Assembly (NCBI RefSeq): GCF_023898315.1
Contig: NC_064616.1
Location: 645,416,974-645,480,973, forward strand
From: Schistocerca nitens
Taxonomy: Eukaryota; Arthropoda; Insecta; Orthoptera; Acrididae
Length of the DNA: 64,000 nucleotides
Direction: 5' to 3'
Positions 36,735 to 48,234 of the stretch are shown one piece after another (the first letter of the stretch is position 1; the number at the start of each line of letters is the position of its first letter). The notes under the pieces were generated by a model. The model saw only the letters and a program-made list of their open reading frames with translations. It did not search any database and had not been told where the DNA came from. The translations under genes were made by a program, and so were the position numbers.

Positions 36735-37130
36735 CAACCTGTCCAAATGCTAGTCAATTCAGGGGCTTCTTTTTCTTTCATATCAGATGCTTACTTTTGT
36801 CAGCTAAAGAAGACTATGTTCTGTTATACACAAGAGATTATGCTAAAGATCTTAAATGGAAAATACATCCAGCCAACGGGGACACGTTGCAAGAACAACA
36901 ATAAACAACAGAACACAGTCTTTTGAATTTGTTGTTTTAGCAGAATGTAGACATAATGTCATTCTTGGATGGAACTTCTTACAGGCATCTCAAGTAGTCA
37001 TAAGAATGTGAAAGATCAAAGCTCCAGGTTGGTGGAACTATTCCAGTAAACACAAGAGAGATTGCTCCAGCCAGTTATTTACCACTGAAGATGAAGTTAT
37101 CCCACTGTCATCAGTTACACGAGTTCTAGT
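36735..37130 (+). pseudogene. Gypsy-type retropepsin, catalytic Asp changed to Asn
   Basis: At 36741 the frame reads VQMLVNSGASFSFIS, the active-site loop of a retroviral-type aspartic protease in which Asp-Ser-Gly-Ala is Asn-Ser-Gly-Ala. Further down, frames give NVILGWNFL-like sequence (about 36955-36985, cattcttggatggaac), the ILGxDFL motif that closes these proteases. A frameshift lies between. It would have cleaved the element's Gag-Pol polyprotein. Confidence 0.65.
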
Positions 37131-37559
37131 CGTCAACCAAGATGCTCAGACTGTGAAGCTTTGTCAATTGCAAAACGCTACTCAGGCTCATGAAAGAAAT
37201 CTACATGCCAATGACAATCATAAACATTGTAGGTGGTAAAGGAGAATGTTGAATCACTGTCATGAGCAGCAACAATTCACCCCTAAAGTTATGTGTGGAG
37301 GGGCAGTGGAACCAGTCCAGGAAGGGTGGCTTAATGTAATTGCCAAAGAATCATGCTCTGCTTACACAACAGGCATTGTAGGGGGGAAGCTACTACTGAA
37401 CTGCCAATGGGATCTGATCTGACCAAGGAACAACATTGGTGAGCAATAGCCATTCTATGTCAATTTTTGGATTCTTTAAAATCAGGAGTGGAGAAAAGAG
37501 AGACCAAGTAGCCCATGATACAATACCCTGTCAACACTGGGGGATCATCCACCAATTAT

Positions 37560-38275
37560 ACAGTGCTCGTATATGGTGTCACCATCTGGACGACAGACAA
37601 TCTGTGAGGAAGTGGAGAAGATGCTGCAAGATGGCATTACTGGACCTTCAAAGTATCCTTGGTCTTCTCCTGTTGTCTTGAGAATACCAAGGGTATCACA
37701 CAGCATTTCTGCATCAACTACTGATGACTGAACAAATTCATCATGTAAGATGTCTATGCATTGCAGTGTATTTGTGAAACCTTAGACTGCTTGAAAGGAG
37801 GAAATTATTTTTCAACTTTAAAAATGCAGACAGGCTACTGGCAAATCGAGGCTGACGAAACTGATTGGTAAAAGGCTGCCTTTGTGACTCCTAATGGTCT
37901 CTATGAGTTTAAAGTTATGCCATTCGAACTGTGTAATGTTCCAGCCAACTTCGAATGTATGATGGACATCCTACTTCAATACCTTAAATGGATGATGTGT
38001 CTTTGCTATCTGCATGACACTGTTTTTTAAGACATCTGAAGAACATCTAAGCTGCCTGTCAACTGTGTTGACGTGTTTTCAGACTGCAGGTCTCTGCCTG
38101 AATCTAAAGTACTGCCTCTTCATCACCTAAGAAATTAAAATCTTGGGGCACCTAGTGAATGGTGATGGAGTCTGTCCTGATACAGAGAAATCAAGAGCAG
38201 TCACATATTTTAAAACTCCTCAGCACATTTATGATGTGAGAAGTTTACTCAGAACATACTCATACTAATGGCACC
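37560..38275 (+). pseudogene. Gypsy-type reverse transcriptase, 5' part, inactive
   Basis: Reads GGNYFSTLKMQTGYWQIEAD, then KAAFVTPNGLYEFKVMPFEL, then ANFECMMDILLQYLKW, then CYLHDTVF. The usual FSTLDL is FSTLKM and the usual YLDD is YLHD, so at least two of three catalytic aspartates are lost. The coding sequence stops at about 38275 in a TYSY region that normally continues with the connection domain. It resumes only at 48235, about 10 kb away, with AKNFCTNT. This marks where later LINE insertions split the gene. Confidence 0.85.
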
Positions 38276-41200
38276 AGCCTATGTTGGTGACACATCAAGA
38301 GGGTAGCAAGTTACATTTTTAGCTTTCTCTGTGTACTTTTACAGTTAAGAGATATGTTAGTAGTACTAGGATGGATCAGATCTGTGCCCACTGTGGGTGG
38401 ATGCAGGAGAAGCTGGCTGCAGATTGCAAACAGCTGCAGATGCTTTTTGTCACATCCAGCCATCTTCAGGCTGTTGCCTTGGGATGTAGCAGTGACAGAG
38501 AATCATGGACATTGTGTGTGACATCTTAGATATTGCTTGTTTCGCCAACAGGATTTGCTTTCAAGGCACCCTGAAGTGTACCCAGCACAGGGAAACTGCC
38601 CTCAATACAAGGTGAGTGACAGATGGTATCAATTTCACTTAGCTTGAGGTGGAGAGTCAATGTGAAGGATGGCCAACTGACCTCACCTACTGAGCCCTGT
38701 GAGTGGACAGTTGGCCACTTCTTCAACAGGGTCTGAGTAGGCACAGGGGGGAGGGGTCTGATAGTTATCAGGAGCTCCAATGTTAGGTACATTATGGAGC
38801 CCCTTAACATCCAGCACTGGGATGAAATCTAACGTGTGCTCGGCACATCTGCTGGGTGGCCTCATTCAGTGAGGCCCTGGCTGCAATTATCGAGCAGGCA
38901 GGGTGCAGTCATCTGTAAGTTGTGGCTTACTTTGGCACTAATGACATCTGTTGATTGGATTCTGAGGCCATCCTCATTTTGTATGAGCAGCTGGCAGAAG
39001 TGGTGAAGACTGCTGGTCTTGCTTGTGGAGTGGGGTCCTTTTGTTTAGAGCTGTCTGGAGAGTCCCAACCAAAGGCTCCATTGATTCTATTATGGTCTTG
39101 GCTGCAGATATCTGGGCCTTCGTTATGGAGTGAATTGCAGGGCTTCTCTTGATAGGTCAGCAAGTATCAGAATATTTGTGAAGTGCACTTTTTTTTTCTT
39201 TGACTATGCATTAGTTTGATGTCCTCTGAAGAATGATTGTCAGTCAATACACAGAGAGCAAAATCATACAATGTACAAAGATAAGACAGTTCAACTGTCT
39301 AAATTTTAACAATAAATTGTCAATGTATTTTTAGAAAAGTTCTGAATTTACTGTCCCCCATGGAAAGTTGTCACACTGAAATTATTCTTAGAACCAAAAA
39401 CTGGTTGAAACCCCAAGTATAAAGCTCTGAAATATTTAGCAAGGCATGGAAAGTATAGCGATGAGACAGATATTGGTCATCAGTAAGGGAGTGTTCGTTC
39501 ACTACAGTTGACAAAAGCACTGTGTTTTTTTTTTTTTTACCAGCCACCCGATTCCACTGTGACAGTTTTAGACTCACTCAAAGGGAGTCTATGCTCAGTA
39601 GTGTGGAAATACCAAAATCTTGCAATATTAGTTGGAGGCGACTTTAACCTACTGAGTATACAATGGGACATCCATGGATTCACTGCAGGTGGTACAGATG
39701 GGCAGTCTTGTGAGGCACTTTTGAACAAGTTTTCTGAAAACTTGTCTTGAGAAGCTAGTTAAAATTGTGATCATGATATAGCGACAATGGTTACTAAAGA
39801 TAATAAATCCATCAAAAAAACTAGAAGAGTATTTTTTTCTATAAAGAGCAGATAAGACATTGTTAGCATCCCACTTAGGCAATTCACTTCCAATATGATG
39901 GATGTAGAAGAACTATAGGAAAAATTTAAACAGATTGCAAATCATGCTCTGGAGAAGTATACGCCAAGTAAGTGGATTAAGGGCAGAAAAGACACGTTAT
40001 GATTCAATACCAAAATTTGGAAAATGCTGAGGAAACAGTGACTGTTGAATTCTTGGTTCAAAAAAGAATGAGCAAATGACAACAGGTAAAAGTTAGTAGA
40101 AATTCCTGCACCTGTAATAAGATGGATGTACAAAGCATACAACAACTTCCATCATCATATCAGATAAAAATATCTTGCCAAGGACCTGAGAAAATTCTGG
40201 TCCTACATAACATCGCTGAGTGGACTGAAGGCTTCTATCCAGTCACTCATTGACCAGTCTGGTGTGGCAGCTGAAGATTTGAAAACGAAAGCTGAAGTTT
40301 TAAATTCTGTGTTCAAAAAGTCATTCACACAGGAGAATCATGAAAAGATACTGTCGTTTGACCATTGGGCAGAATCCCGTATGGACAACATAGTAATAAG
40401 CATCCCTGCTGTACAGAAACATTTGAAAGAGTTGACAACAAATAAGTCATCAGGTACAGATAGAATCTCAATCTAGTTTCACAGGGAGTATTCTACAGCA
40501 TTGGCCCATTACTTAGCTTGCATTTATCATGAATTTCTTGCCCAGTGCAAAGTCCCAAGTGACTGGAAAAAAGCGCCAACAACTCCTGTATATAAGAAGG
40601 GTGGTAGAACATATCTGCAAAATTGTAGACCAATATACTTAACATCGGTTTGCTGAAGAATCCTTGCACATATTCTCAGTTTGAATACTATAAATTCCCT
40701 TGAGATGGAAAAACTTCTGTTCACAAATCACAGACTTAGAAAGCATTGACTGTGCAATGCTCAGCATGCCCTTTCCTCACATGATATCCTGCCAACTATG
40801 GATGAAGGACAACAGGCAAATTCCCATTCCTAGATTTCCATATTACTTTTAACATGGTGCCCCACTGCAGATACTTAACAAAGTTAAGAGCATAAAAAAT
40901 AGCTTCACATACACGTGGATGGCTCACAGACTTCTTAAGTACGAGAAACTATTATTTTGCCCTCTACAGCACGTGTTCATCAGAGACAAGGGTATCATCA
41001 GGAAGACCCAGGTAAGTGTGATAGGAACAGCCTTATACTCTATAAACATATATGATCTGATGGACAGAGTGAGCAGCAATCTGCAGCTGTTTGCTGATCA
41101 TGGTCCAGTGTACAGGGAAGTGTTTCTTGTTATGTTGTTTAGTGACTTTAGGACGATACAAGATGACTTAGACAAAATTTATTGTTGGTCTAAAAGTAGA

Positions 41201-41645
41201 AAACTTCAGGTTAATGCAGATGAGTAGGAAAAACACCTCTGTGATGTTCTATTATAGTGTTAGTAGTGTTTTTCTTGGCAGTGCCACATCTGTTAAATAT
41301 TGAGGCATAATGTTGCGAAGCAATATGAAATGGAATAAGCACTTAAGGATGGTATTAGGAACTTCATTTTATTTGGAGAATTTTACAGAAGTCTGGTTCA
41401 TGTTTGAAGAAGAACCTGAACTTGAAGCTGACTGCATAATGATTCTACTGCCACCAATACACACTTTACACAAGGACTATAAAGATAAAATTAGAGAAAT
41501 TAGGGCTTGTACGAAGGCATGCAGACAGTCACTTTTCTCTCACTCTACTTGTGACTGGACCAGGAAATGTCTAGTGGTACAAGATACCCTCAGCCGTGCA
41601 GCATATGGTGGTTTGCAGAATATACATGTAGATGTAGATTCATAA
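38276..41645 (+). mobile_element. CR1-like LINE fragment C inside Gypsy
   Basis: Non-LTR retrotransposon, plus strand, interrupted by many stops. Near 38930 it reads YFGTNDIC, the block-V-like GTND of SGNH esterases found in CR1-type ORF1. Near 39540-39680 an endonuclease part reads QPPDSTVTVLDSL and ILVGGDFNLLSIQWD. At 40264-40476 the reverse transcriptase entry reads AEVLNSVFKKSF and LTTNKSSGTDRISI. Later: PTTPVYKKGG, CRPIYLTSVC and FADHGPVYR, so the FADD motif is FADH. The 3' end reads DYKDKIREIRACTKACRQS, then a gatgta run, as in fragments A and B. It interrupts the Gypsy reverse transcriptase. Confidence 0.82.
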
Positions 41646-42437
41646 AGAAAGTCTGTTGCTTTGGGGAATAAAGGGACCAAACTATGGGGTTATCAGTACC
41701 TTTTTCCTTATTCAAACAGGTCTTGAGTTAAAAACAGTCCTAAAAGGAGTTGGGGAAAGTAAAAGGCGTAAAACTAGCTACAAATCACGCCGAAAGATAA
41801 AACGACAGAAGCCAACAGAAAGGGGAAAACATATGCTAAAAGAAAAAAGTAGTGGAAGGTATTAAAAGAATATAGCAAATTGCATGGGCTGGCTGATCGC
41901 AAAAATAAAAGAGGATGAGACAGTCACCCTGCAACACACTAATATCTCAAGTCTAAAAGAAATGGCTAGGGGAACACAGGTAGGGAAAAGACGAACACCA
42001 AGGTGAACAGAAAGCAAAAAAAGAGTGAGGAAGAGTTAAAATGGAGGGGGGGTGGAGGCCTGGGAGAGAAGGCCAGACACCCACCCTTAGATTGTGTGAT
42101 AAAAACCCCCTCACGAACAAAATGTAAAACATCAGCCATTGAGGCATTGTCACCCAACACCACTGGCAGTGTGGCAGGAAAGTTAAAAGTCAACCACAGA
42201 GCAGCTAAAATTGGGCAGCCAAACAAGATGAGGACGACAATCACGTGGAAGTCACAGAGACACCAGACACCGAGGCGGGTCCTCATGACGGAGGAGGTAC
42301 CCATGTGCTAACCAAGTATGGGCAATGCGGACCTGACAAAGGACAGCGGAGTCCCTGCGAGTGGCTCACATGAATAACCACTACACATTCATTGTCTCCT
42401 TGATAACATGTAGTTTATTTGGTGCACTGAGGGTGCA

Positions 42438-43112
42438 TCATTCAGTATCCCAGATCGCAAAAACTTTACGGTGGAAGACCGATTGGAGATCAGTCTCTGG
42501 CAGGCCATTCTCCAGAGTTGGTTTAACGGTAGCCTGTTTGGCCAGGTTGTCAGCAAGATCATTGTCTGGGATCCCGACATGTCCTGGGGTCCAAATGGAG
42601 GTCAATGAATGTCCACTATTTCTGAGGGCATAAAGAAACTCCTGGATAGTCATTACCAATTGATGGCGAGGGAAGCACTGGTCGAGAGCTTGTAGGCCGC
42701 TTAAGGAGTCACTACAGATGACGAAGGACTCACCAGTGCAGGAAAGGATATGCTCAAGAGCATGGCAGATGGCTACCAACTCTACAGTGAAAACACTGCA
42801 GCCATCCGGCAAGGAGCACTGTTCAGTACAACCGACGTGAGTGTAAGTGAAGCCAAGAAGATTGTTACCCACTGATCCATTGTTGTGGACTATTTCTGAA
42901 CCCTGGAACTTGTCGAGAATAGAAAAAAATTGCTGGTGGAGGGCCTCAGGTGGACCTGAGCCTTTTGGGCCTTGCAATAGGTCCAGACAAAGCTGTGGCC
43001 ACGGCATGGACCATGGAGGTGTACTTAAGTGGACCCACAGGAAAGGTGGTAGAGGGAACACGTCGAGTTCAGTAAGAAGCGACCAGACATGGATTGTAAT
43101 GAGAGTCCCCAT
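42438..43112 (-). pseudogene. I-like LINE copy 1: ORF2 C-terminal RNase H
   Basis: The longest open frame in the window (224 codons). RNase H motifs: VHNNGSVGNN, where the first catalytic Asp (normally TDGS) is Asn; FTVELVAICHALEHI (Glu present); ICSDSLSGLQALD (Asp present); and TSIWTPGHVGIPDNDLADNL (His and final Asp present). The upstream part is a connector rich in proline and leucine. An RNase H after the reverse transcriptase is a mark of I-like and related LINE clades, and in retrotransposition it removes RNA from the hybrid. Loss of the first Asp makes activity unlikely. Confidence 0.88.
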
Positions 43113-45215
43113 TCTGGGCTGCTGCTGCAGGAGATGGATTGCAGTGTCAGGGAAAATGAGACAGTAATTTGGATGGTGAGGCGAACAATGAATGTGGGCG
43201 GTATAATTTGCAAGCAGTGGGGAGATACTGAGGACCCCACTGCTAGTGCAAGACTATTAACGACAGTTAAAAAGAGTCGGACACTCAAGACAGAGCCCTG
43301 CAGGACCCCATTCTCTTGGCTATGAGGCTATGTGGCACACTGTGGGAAACACTGATACGAACTCTGAAAGTGCAGAGCGACAAGAAGTTCCGTATAAAAA
43401 TTGGGAGGGGGTTCCGGAAACCTCACTCATGCAGACTAGTGAGGATGTGGTGTTGCCAAGTGGTATTGTAGGCCTTCGTCAGGTCAAAAAAGATGGCAAT
43501 AAGGTGTTGTCACCAGGAAAAGGCCGACTGAATGGCAGACTCCAGGTGGACCAAGTTGTTCGTGGTGGAGCGCCCTTGTCAAAAACCACCCTGTGACGGA
43601 GCCAGAAGGCCCTGAGACTCAAGGGGCTAACACCACCAGCTCACAAAACCTTCGAGCAGCTTGCACAGAACATTGGTGAGGCTGATAGGATGATAGCTAT
43701 CCACATCTAGTGGGTTCTTACCAGGTTTTAGCACTGGAAAGATGATACTTTCCCGCTATTGCGACGGGAATTCACCATCACTCCAGATGCCGCTGAAGAT
43801 GGCAAGGAGGTGGTGCTGGTAATTAGCTGACAGATGTTTAATTACTTGGGAATGGATGTGATCTGGGCAAGGGGATATGTCAGGACAGTCAGAAAGGACA
43901 CTGAGGAATTCCCACTCGCTGAAGGCAGCATTATATGGCTCAGAGTGGCGTGGAGCAAAAGATAGGTGTTGTCAATCCACCGCTGTTTGAGGAGATAAAA
44001 GGCAGGGTAGTAATTTTCAGACACAGAGGTGCAAGCATAATGCTTGGCAAGATGCTCTGCGATTATGTCTGGATCAGCAGATCCAGCTCCATGTGTCGAA
44101 ATTCCAGGTACACCCGAAGGGATGTGACAGCTGTAAAAGCATCGGAGCTTGGTCCAAGCCCGCAAAAGAGAGGTTCGTGTTCCAATGGTGCAGATGTATC
44201 ATTCCCAATGCTCCTGCTTCCGTCATTTGAAGAGTAGGCAGACCTGGTCACAGAATTGTTGGAAGGCAATTAGGTTCTCCAGAGACAGGTGGCACTTATA
44301 ACATTGGAGGGTCCACCTATGGCCTCTAATGGCTGCAGTAATTTCTGGCGACCACCAAGGCACTGACTTCCACCAGAGGCAACTTGAGGAACGAGGTATT
44401 GCCAACAATGGTACTAGTGATGGTGTGGACCACCTGATTGATGTAAGCATGCAACGCAGATTCAACGGTGGTAGCTGAGGTGCAAGTATCCTAGTAAGCC
44501 TTGGGAAAAGCCCATCTGCACAAGTGTCCAAATGAGTGATGGTGGGGTAGAGACAAGAAAAGTGGAAAGTGGTCACCACCACACAAGTCATCGTGAGCTC
44601 TCCAGTGGATAAACAGGAGAAGGCCAGGACTGCAGACTGAGAGATCAATGGCTGAGTATAAGCCATACGCCACACTGAAATATGCGGGGACACCTGTATT
44701 TAGGACCCAAGGTTGAGTTGAGTTAGTAGGTCCTCGACATGTTTACCAAAGCCAGTAACCTTGGTTCCACCTCACAAAGGGTTATGGGCATTAAAATCAC
44801 ACAGAAGTAGACAAGGTGGGGGGAGTTAGGAAATTAGTGCAGCAAATACATGGGGTGGCGCTTCACCAACTGGAGGGAGGTAGACGTTACAGATGGTAAT
44901 TTCCTGTGTTGTCCTCACCCTGACAGCCACAGCTTCTAAAAGTGTTTGAGGGGGCACAGGTTCACTACAGACAGAGGTAAGGACATAGGTACAAATTCCA
45001 CCTGACAGTATGTCACAGTCAGTACGGTTTTTGTAGTACCCCCAATAGCCATTAAGTGCAGGGGTCCACATTGCGGGAAACCAGGGTTCCTGAAGGGCAA
45101 CGAAAAAGCAAGTGTAACGCCTAAGAGCTGTCGTAGCTCAGACAGGTGAGAGAAAAAATCACTGCAGTTCCACTGGAGGATGACACTTCCCATAGTCAGA
45201 GAAGGCAAGAAGTGA
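43113..45215 (-). pseudogene. I-like LINE copy 1: ORF2 endonuclease and reverse transcriptase
   Basis: Starts near 45190 with SVILQWNCSDFFSHLSELRQ, the start of an AP-like endonuclease. Then VRVRTTQEITICNVYLPPVG and LLLCDFNAHNPL (the usual GDFN is CDFN). Next is WWSPEITAAIRGHRWTLQCY. The reverse transcriptase shows YHPISLTNVLCKLLEGFVSW, FFDLTKAYNTTW, and GVLQGSVLSVRLFLTVVNSL-like sequence across frame changes. The YADD catalytic block that should follow is degraded beyond recognition (around 43200-43240). Many stops and frameshifts. Confidence 0.8.
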
Positions 45216-45228
45216 CCAAGGAGGCAGT

Positions 45229-47553
45229 TTACGCCTCAGCATTATCTGCTGCCTCTGGTTGAGTATTTGTATCCATTTTCACTGCAGGTGAGGCGTTAGC
45301 GAGATCCATGTCTTTAGGGGATGCTAAATTCTCTACCTCATCCTCAGAATCCGAACTGGTAGGGAGTGGTAGTGTTGGGGCCACCGGAGAGTCCTGTTTC
45401 TTAGCAGACTTCTTCGTCTGCTTGCTCTCTCGCTTCTCTTTAGGGGCTTGCTGGGAAGGCTTCTCCGAACTAGCTTCAGGCACGAAGGAAGACTGAAACC
45501 TTTTGGCCAATAGCTTGTGGCTCCTTCAGCCACTGATGAGTGTTCACTTTTGCAATAGGGAAGATCTTGGAAGGGAGAGTCCCTAGGAACCACTTCTGTG
45601 CGAGAGGGGCCGGAGGAGGCTGCAGCCTCTCTGGCTATGAGGAGAACTCCAATGTACCCAGCACTACAAGGGGAGGGGGGGGGGGGGGGCAGTGCTGCTC
45701 CCAAAGTAGCCGCTTTGGGAGAGAGAAAAAAAGAATTCCCCCAACATCAAGGGGACAGATGTATTCGGGCAGCTCTGAGGGTCCACTGTATGAGATGTCA
45801 GAACCACACTCACATATGAGGGAGATGAGAACATAGCTGCAGCTTTCAAATTTACAAGGGTTGGAACTTTAATAGTGGCAACTATTTATTTACAGCTTGT
45901 ACAAAATAGATACATGTTTCAAAGTTTTACTGATCTTCAAAGTAGTTACCAGCATTGTGTATAACCCGTTGTCAGTGATGTGGAAGTCCTAGGATACTCT
46001 TAGCAGTGCCAGTTGTGTTGACAGTTCGTGTGGCGTGGTCTACTGCATGACGAATTTGTAACAGTTCTGAAGCGAATGCTGTGAAGTGTTTCCTTCAGTT
46101 TAGAAATCAAGTTGAACTTACGAGTCAGAGGAGTGCAGTAGGTGGTATAGCACTTAGTAGCCCCATCAGTCAAACAAATCAGTAACAGCTTGCACTGTAC
46201 GTGCTTGAGAATTGTCCTGCAAAATGATGGTCAAGTCCCACAGAAAGTGTCATCACTTTTGTCTCTAAGCTGGTTGTAGGTTGTGTTCCAAAAATGAACG
46301 GCATAGAGAAATAAGTGATGACACTTTCTGCAGGACCTGACTATCATTTTGCAGGACAATGCTCAAGCACGTACAGTGCAAGCTGTTACTGATTTGTTTG
46401 AATGATGGGGCTGCTAAGTGCTGTACCACCTACTGCATTCCCCTGACTTAAGCTCTCATAAGTTCAACTCGATTTCTATACTAAAGAAACCCTTCACGGC
46501 ATTTGCTTCAGAACTGCTACAAATTCATTGGGCAGTAGAGCACGCCGCTCGAACTGTCAACACAACTGGCATTGCTAAGAATATCCTATGACTTCCACAT
46601 CGCTGACAACAGGTTATACACAATGCTGGTGACTACTTTGAAGGTCAGCAAAGCTTTGAAACACGTATCTATTTTGTACGAGCTGTAAATAAATAGTTGC
46701 CACTATTAAAGTGCCAACCCTCGTACATTATCATCTTGTTAAGTGAGCTGGTACAGGGTCTTGTACTCCATAATTTTCTGCTTTTTTTGGAGTACTGTGC
46801 AGTCTGGCAAGCAGGGGGAGAGGTGCACCCCATAGTTAACACAAGTGGAAGGAGGTACACATGGAGTATTTGGATGCAGTGGATGTCCACATTCTCAACA
46901 TGTGGCTTTGGAATTGCAGCAGGAAGACATGTGCCTGAAGTTCCAGCACTAAAAGCCCCTCATAGGGGGAGGGACGTATGGTTTTACATCACATCAGTAT
47001 ACCATCATCTTGACATTTTCAGGCAATGAATCACCTTCAAAGGCCAAGAAGAAGACACTGGTAGCAACCCTATTGTCTTTGTGTCCCCTATAGATGCACT
47101 GGATGAAGCGAACACCCTGCCATTCTAAATTGGCGCGGAGCTTATAGTCAGACTGCAAGATAAGGTCGTGATGCAAAATAATCCCCTGGACCATGTTGAG
47201 GCTTTTATGTGGGATGATGGAAACAGGAATATTACCCAGCTGGTCATAGGCTAACAATGCCCGGGACTGGGCTGGGGATGCTGTCTGAATGAGGCCTGCT
47301 CCATTTCTCATTTTTGACAGCGCAGCCACTTCCCCAAACTTGTCCTCCAGGTGATCGACAAAAATTAAGGCTCTGTAGCCAGAAAGGAGTCCTCATTCGT
47401 TATGCTGCAGACTGAATACCTTGGCAAATAAGGCTCTCTCTTTTCAATTGTTCTATGTTCCTCCCTTGGTGTGGCTAGGGAGGGGAACAATTTGGGGTCA
47501 TAATTCTCAGCATTAAATTCGACTTTCCATTTTTTAGAGACTGTTGTGGCCAT
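45229..47553 (-). pseudogene. I-like LINE copy 1: ORF1 (Gag-like), split by a palindromic element
   Basis: Starts at ATG 47553 with MATTVSKKWKVEFNAENYDP. After a frameshift, NMVQGIILHHDLILQSDYKL and FFLAFEGDSLPENVKM lie at 46994-47329. A cysteine-rich zinc-knuckle stretch at about 46800-46960 includes CGHPLHPNTPC. The 869-bp palindromic element interrupts at 45855-46723. The C-terminal part at 45229-45510 is charged (KEKRESKQTKKSAKKQ) and acidic, ending EAADNAEA. The product would have bound RNA as a nucleoprotein. The order matches ORF1 of copy 2. Confidence 0.82.
45855..46723. mobile_element. Palindromic (foldback) element made of two mariner transposase 3' halves
   Basis: Arms of about 400 bp (45855-46255 and 46300-46723) are inverted copies with a ~45-bp loop. 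Ends begin C[A/G]AGGGTTGG[A/C]ACTTTAATAG and TA lies at 45853-45854 and 46724-46725. Both arms translate outward as the C-terminal half of a mariner-type transposase: LTIILQDNAQARTVQAVTDLF (trimmed start shown), VLYHLLHSPDLS, and IHNAGDYFEG. The left arm carries the same on the minus strand. It inserted in ORF1 of the I-like LINE. Confidence 0.9.
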
Positions 47554-47977
47554 TCAGTCCCCGGCAAAAGATGATTTGGTCCACTTCATTGCAGGTCATC
47601 CGCCCTGATGCCACCCACTCAGATCAGGGACTCTCCCCACGGGCACCACCGAGCCACAGCAAAGGCCACCTGGCACGATGGCCGTTGCCGAGAGTCCTGA
47701 TGCCCCAAGAAGGTGGGCATCTACTCCTTGGCATACATGGGGAGTGTGCAAGCCAGGCATCAGCAGTGCGATCCCTGTGTTGTCAGAGGGCCACCATCAC
47801 AGGGGTACATGACGACCCCATCATGATGGACTGGCAACCGTGCTGGATTTTGGGTTCTGAGAAATCCGATATTGTCATGGGGGTGAAGGACAGCAGACTA
47901 TAACTGGATTGCAGGTGGAGTTGCAGATCCAAGACAATAAGAGGTGCAGAAGGTCTAATCGCACTGGATATATGGTG

Positions 47978-48091
47978 CACCACGTAAAGTGTCCTTCCCC
48001 AAATGGCCCACACTTCACCACGTAAGGTGTCCTTCCCCAAATGGCCCACACTTCACCACGTAAGGTGTCCTTCCCCAAATGGCCTGCACTT
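47978..48091 (-). repeat. Three 38-bp tandem repeats in the LINE 5' region
   Basis: Exact period of 38 bp: units 47978-48015, 48016-48053 and 48054-48091, each caccacgtaa[a/g]gtgtccttcc followed by ccaaatggcc. Copy 2 has related single units near 56435-56475 and 56548-56585. They lie between the 5' end and the ORF1 start and resemble the promoter monomers of some LINEs; that role is inferred. Confidence 0.95.
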
Positions 48092-48234
48092 CAGATAATT
48101 TTGAAAGATGTGTACGTAAACCCTAAAAGGAGAACCATAACTGATTAGGCCAAAAAATGGGAGACTCCTTTTAGTCACCTCTTATGACAGGCAGGAATAC
48201 CTTGGGCCTATTGTAGCCCCAAACCTGCAGGGGA

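Larger units (their letters stand above)
41646..48233 (-). mobile_element. I-like LINE copy 1 (near full length, minus strand)
   Basis: The 5' end is at about 48233 (minus strand reads cccctgcaggtttggggcta) and the 3' end is near 41650, tail to tail with LINE fragment C. Order on the minus strand: 5' untranslated region with tandem repeats, ORF1 with zinc-knuckle region, ORF2 with endonuclease, reverse transcriptase and RNase H, then a 3' region rich in short open frames. A mariner-derived palindrome is inserted in ORF1 at 45855-46723. It is inserted in the Gypsy reverse transcriptase/RNase H junction. The same family as 49341-56715. Confidence 0.88.

Noticed and set aside
41966-42311. Opposing open frames at the 3' end of the I-like LINE
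   Set aside because: Located in the LINE 3' region; no domain, and frames do not persist in copy 2.
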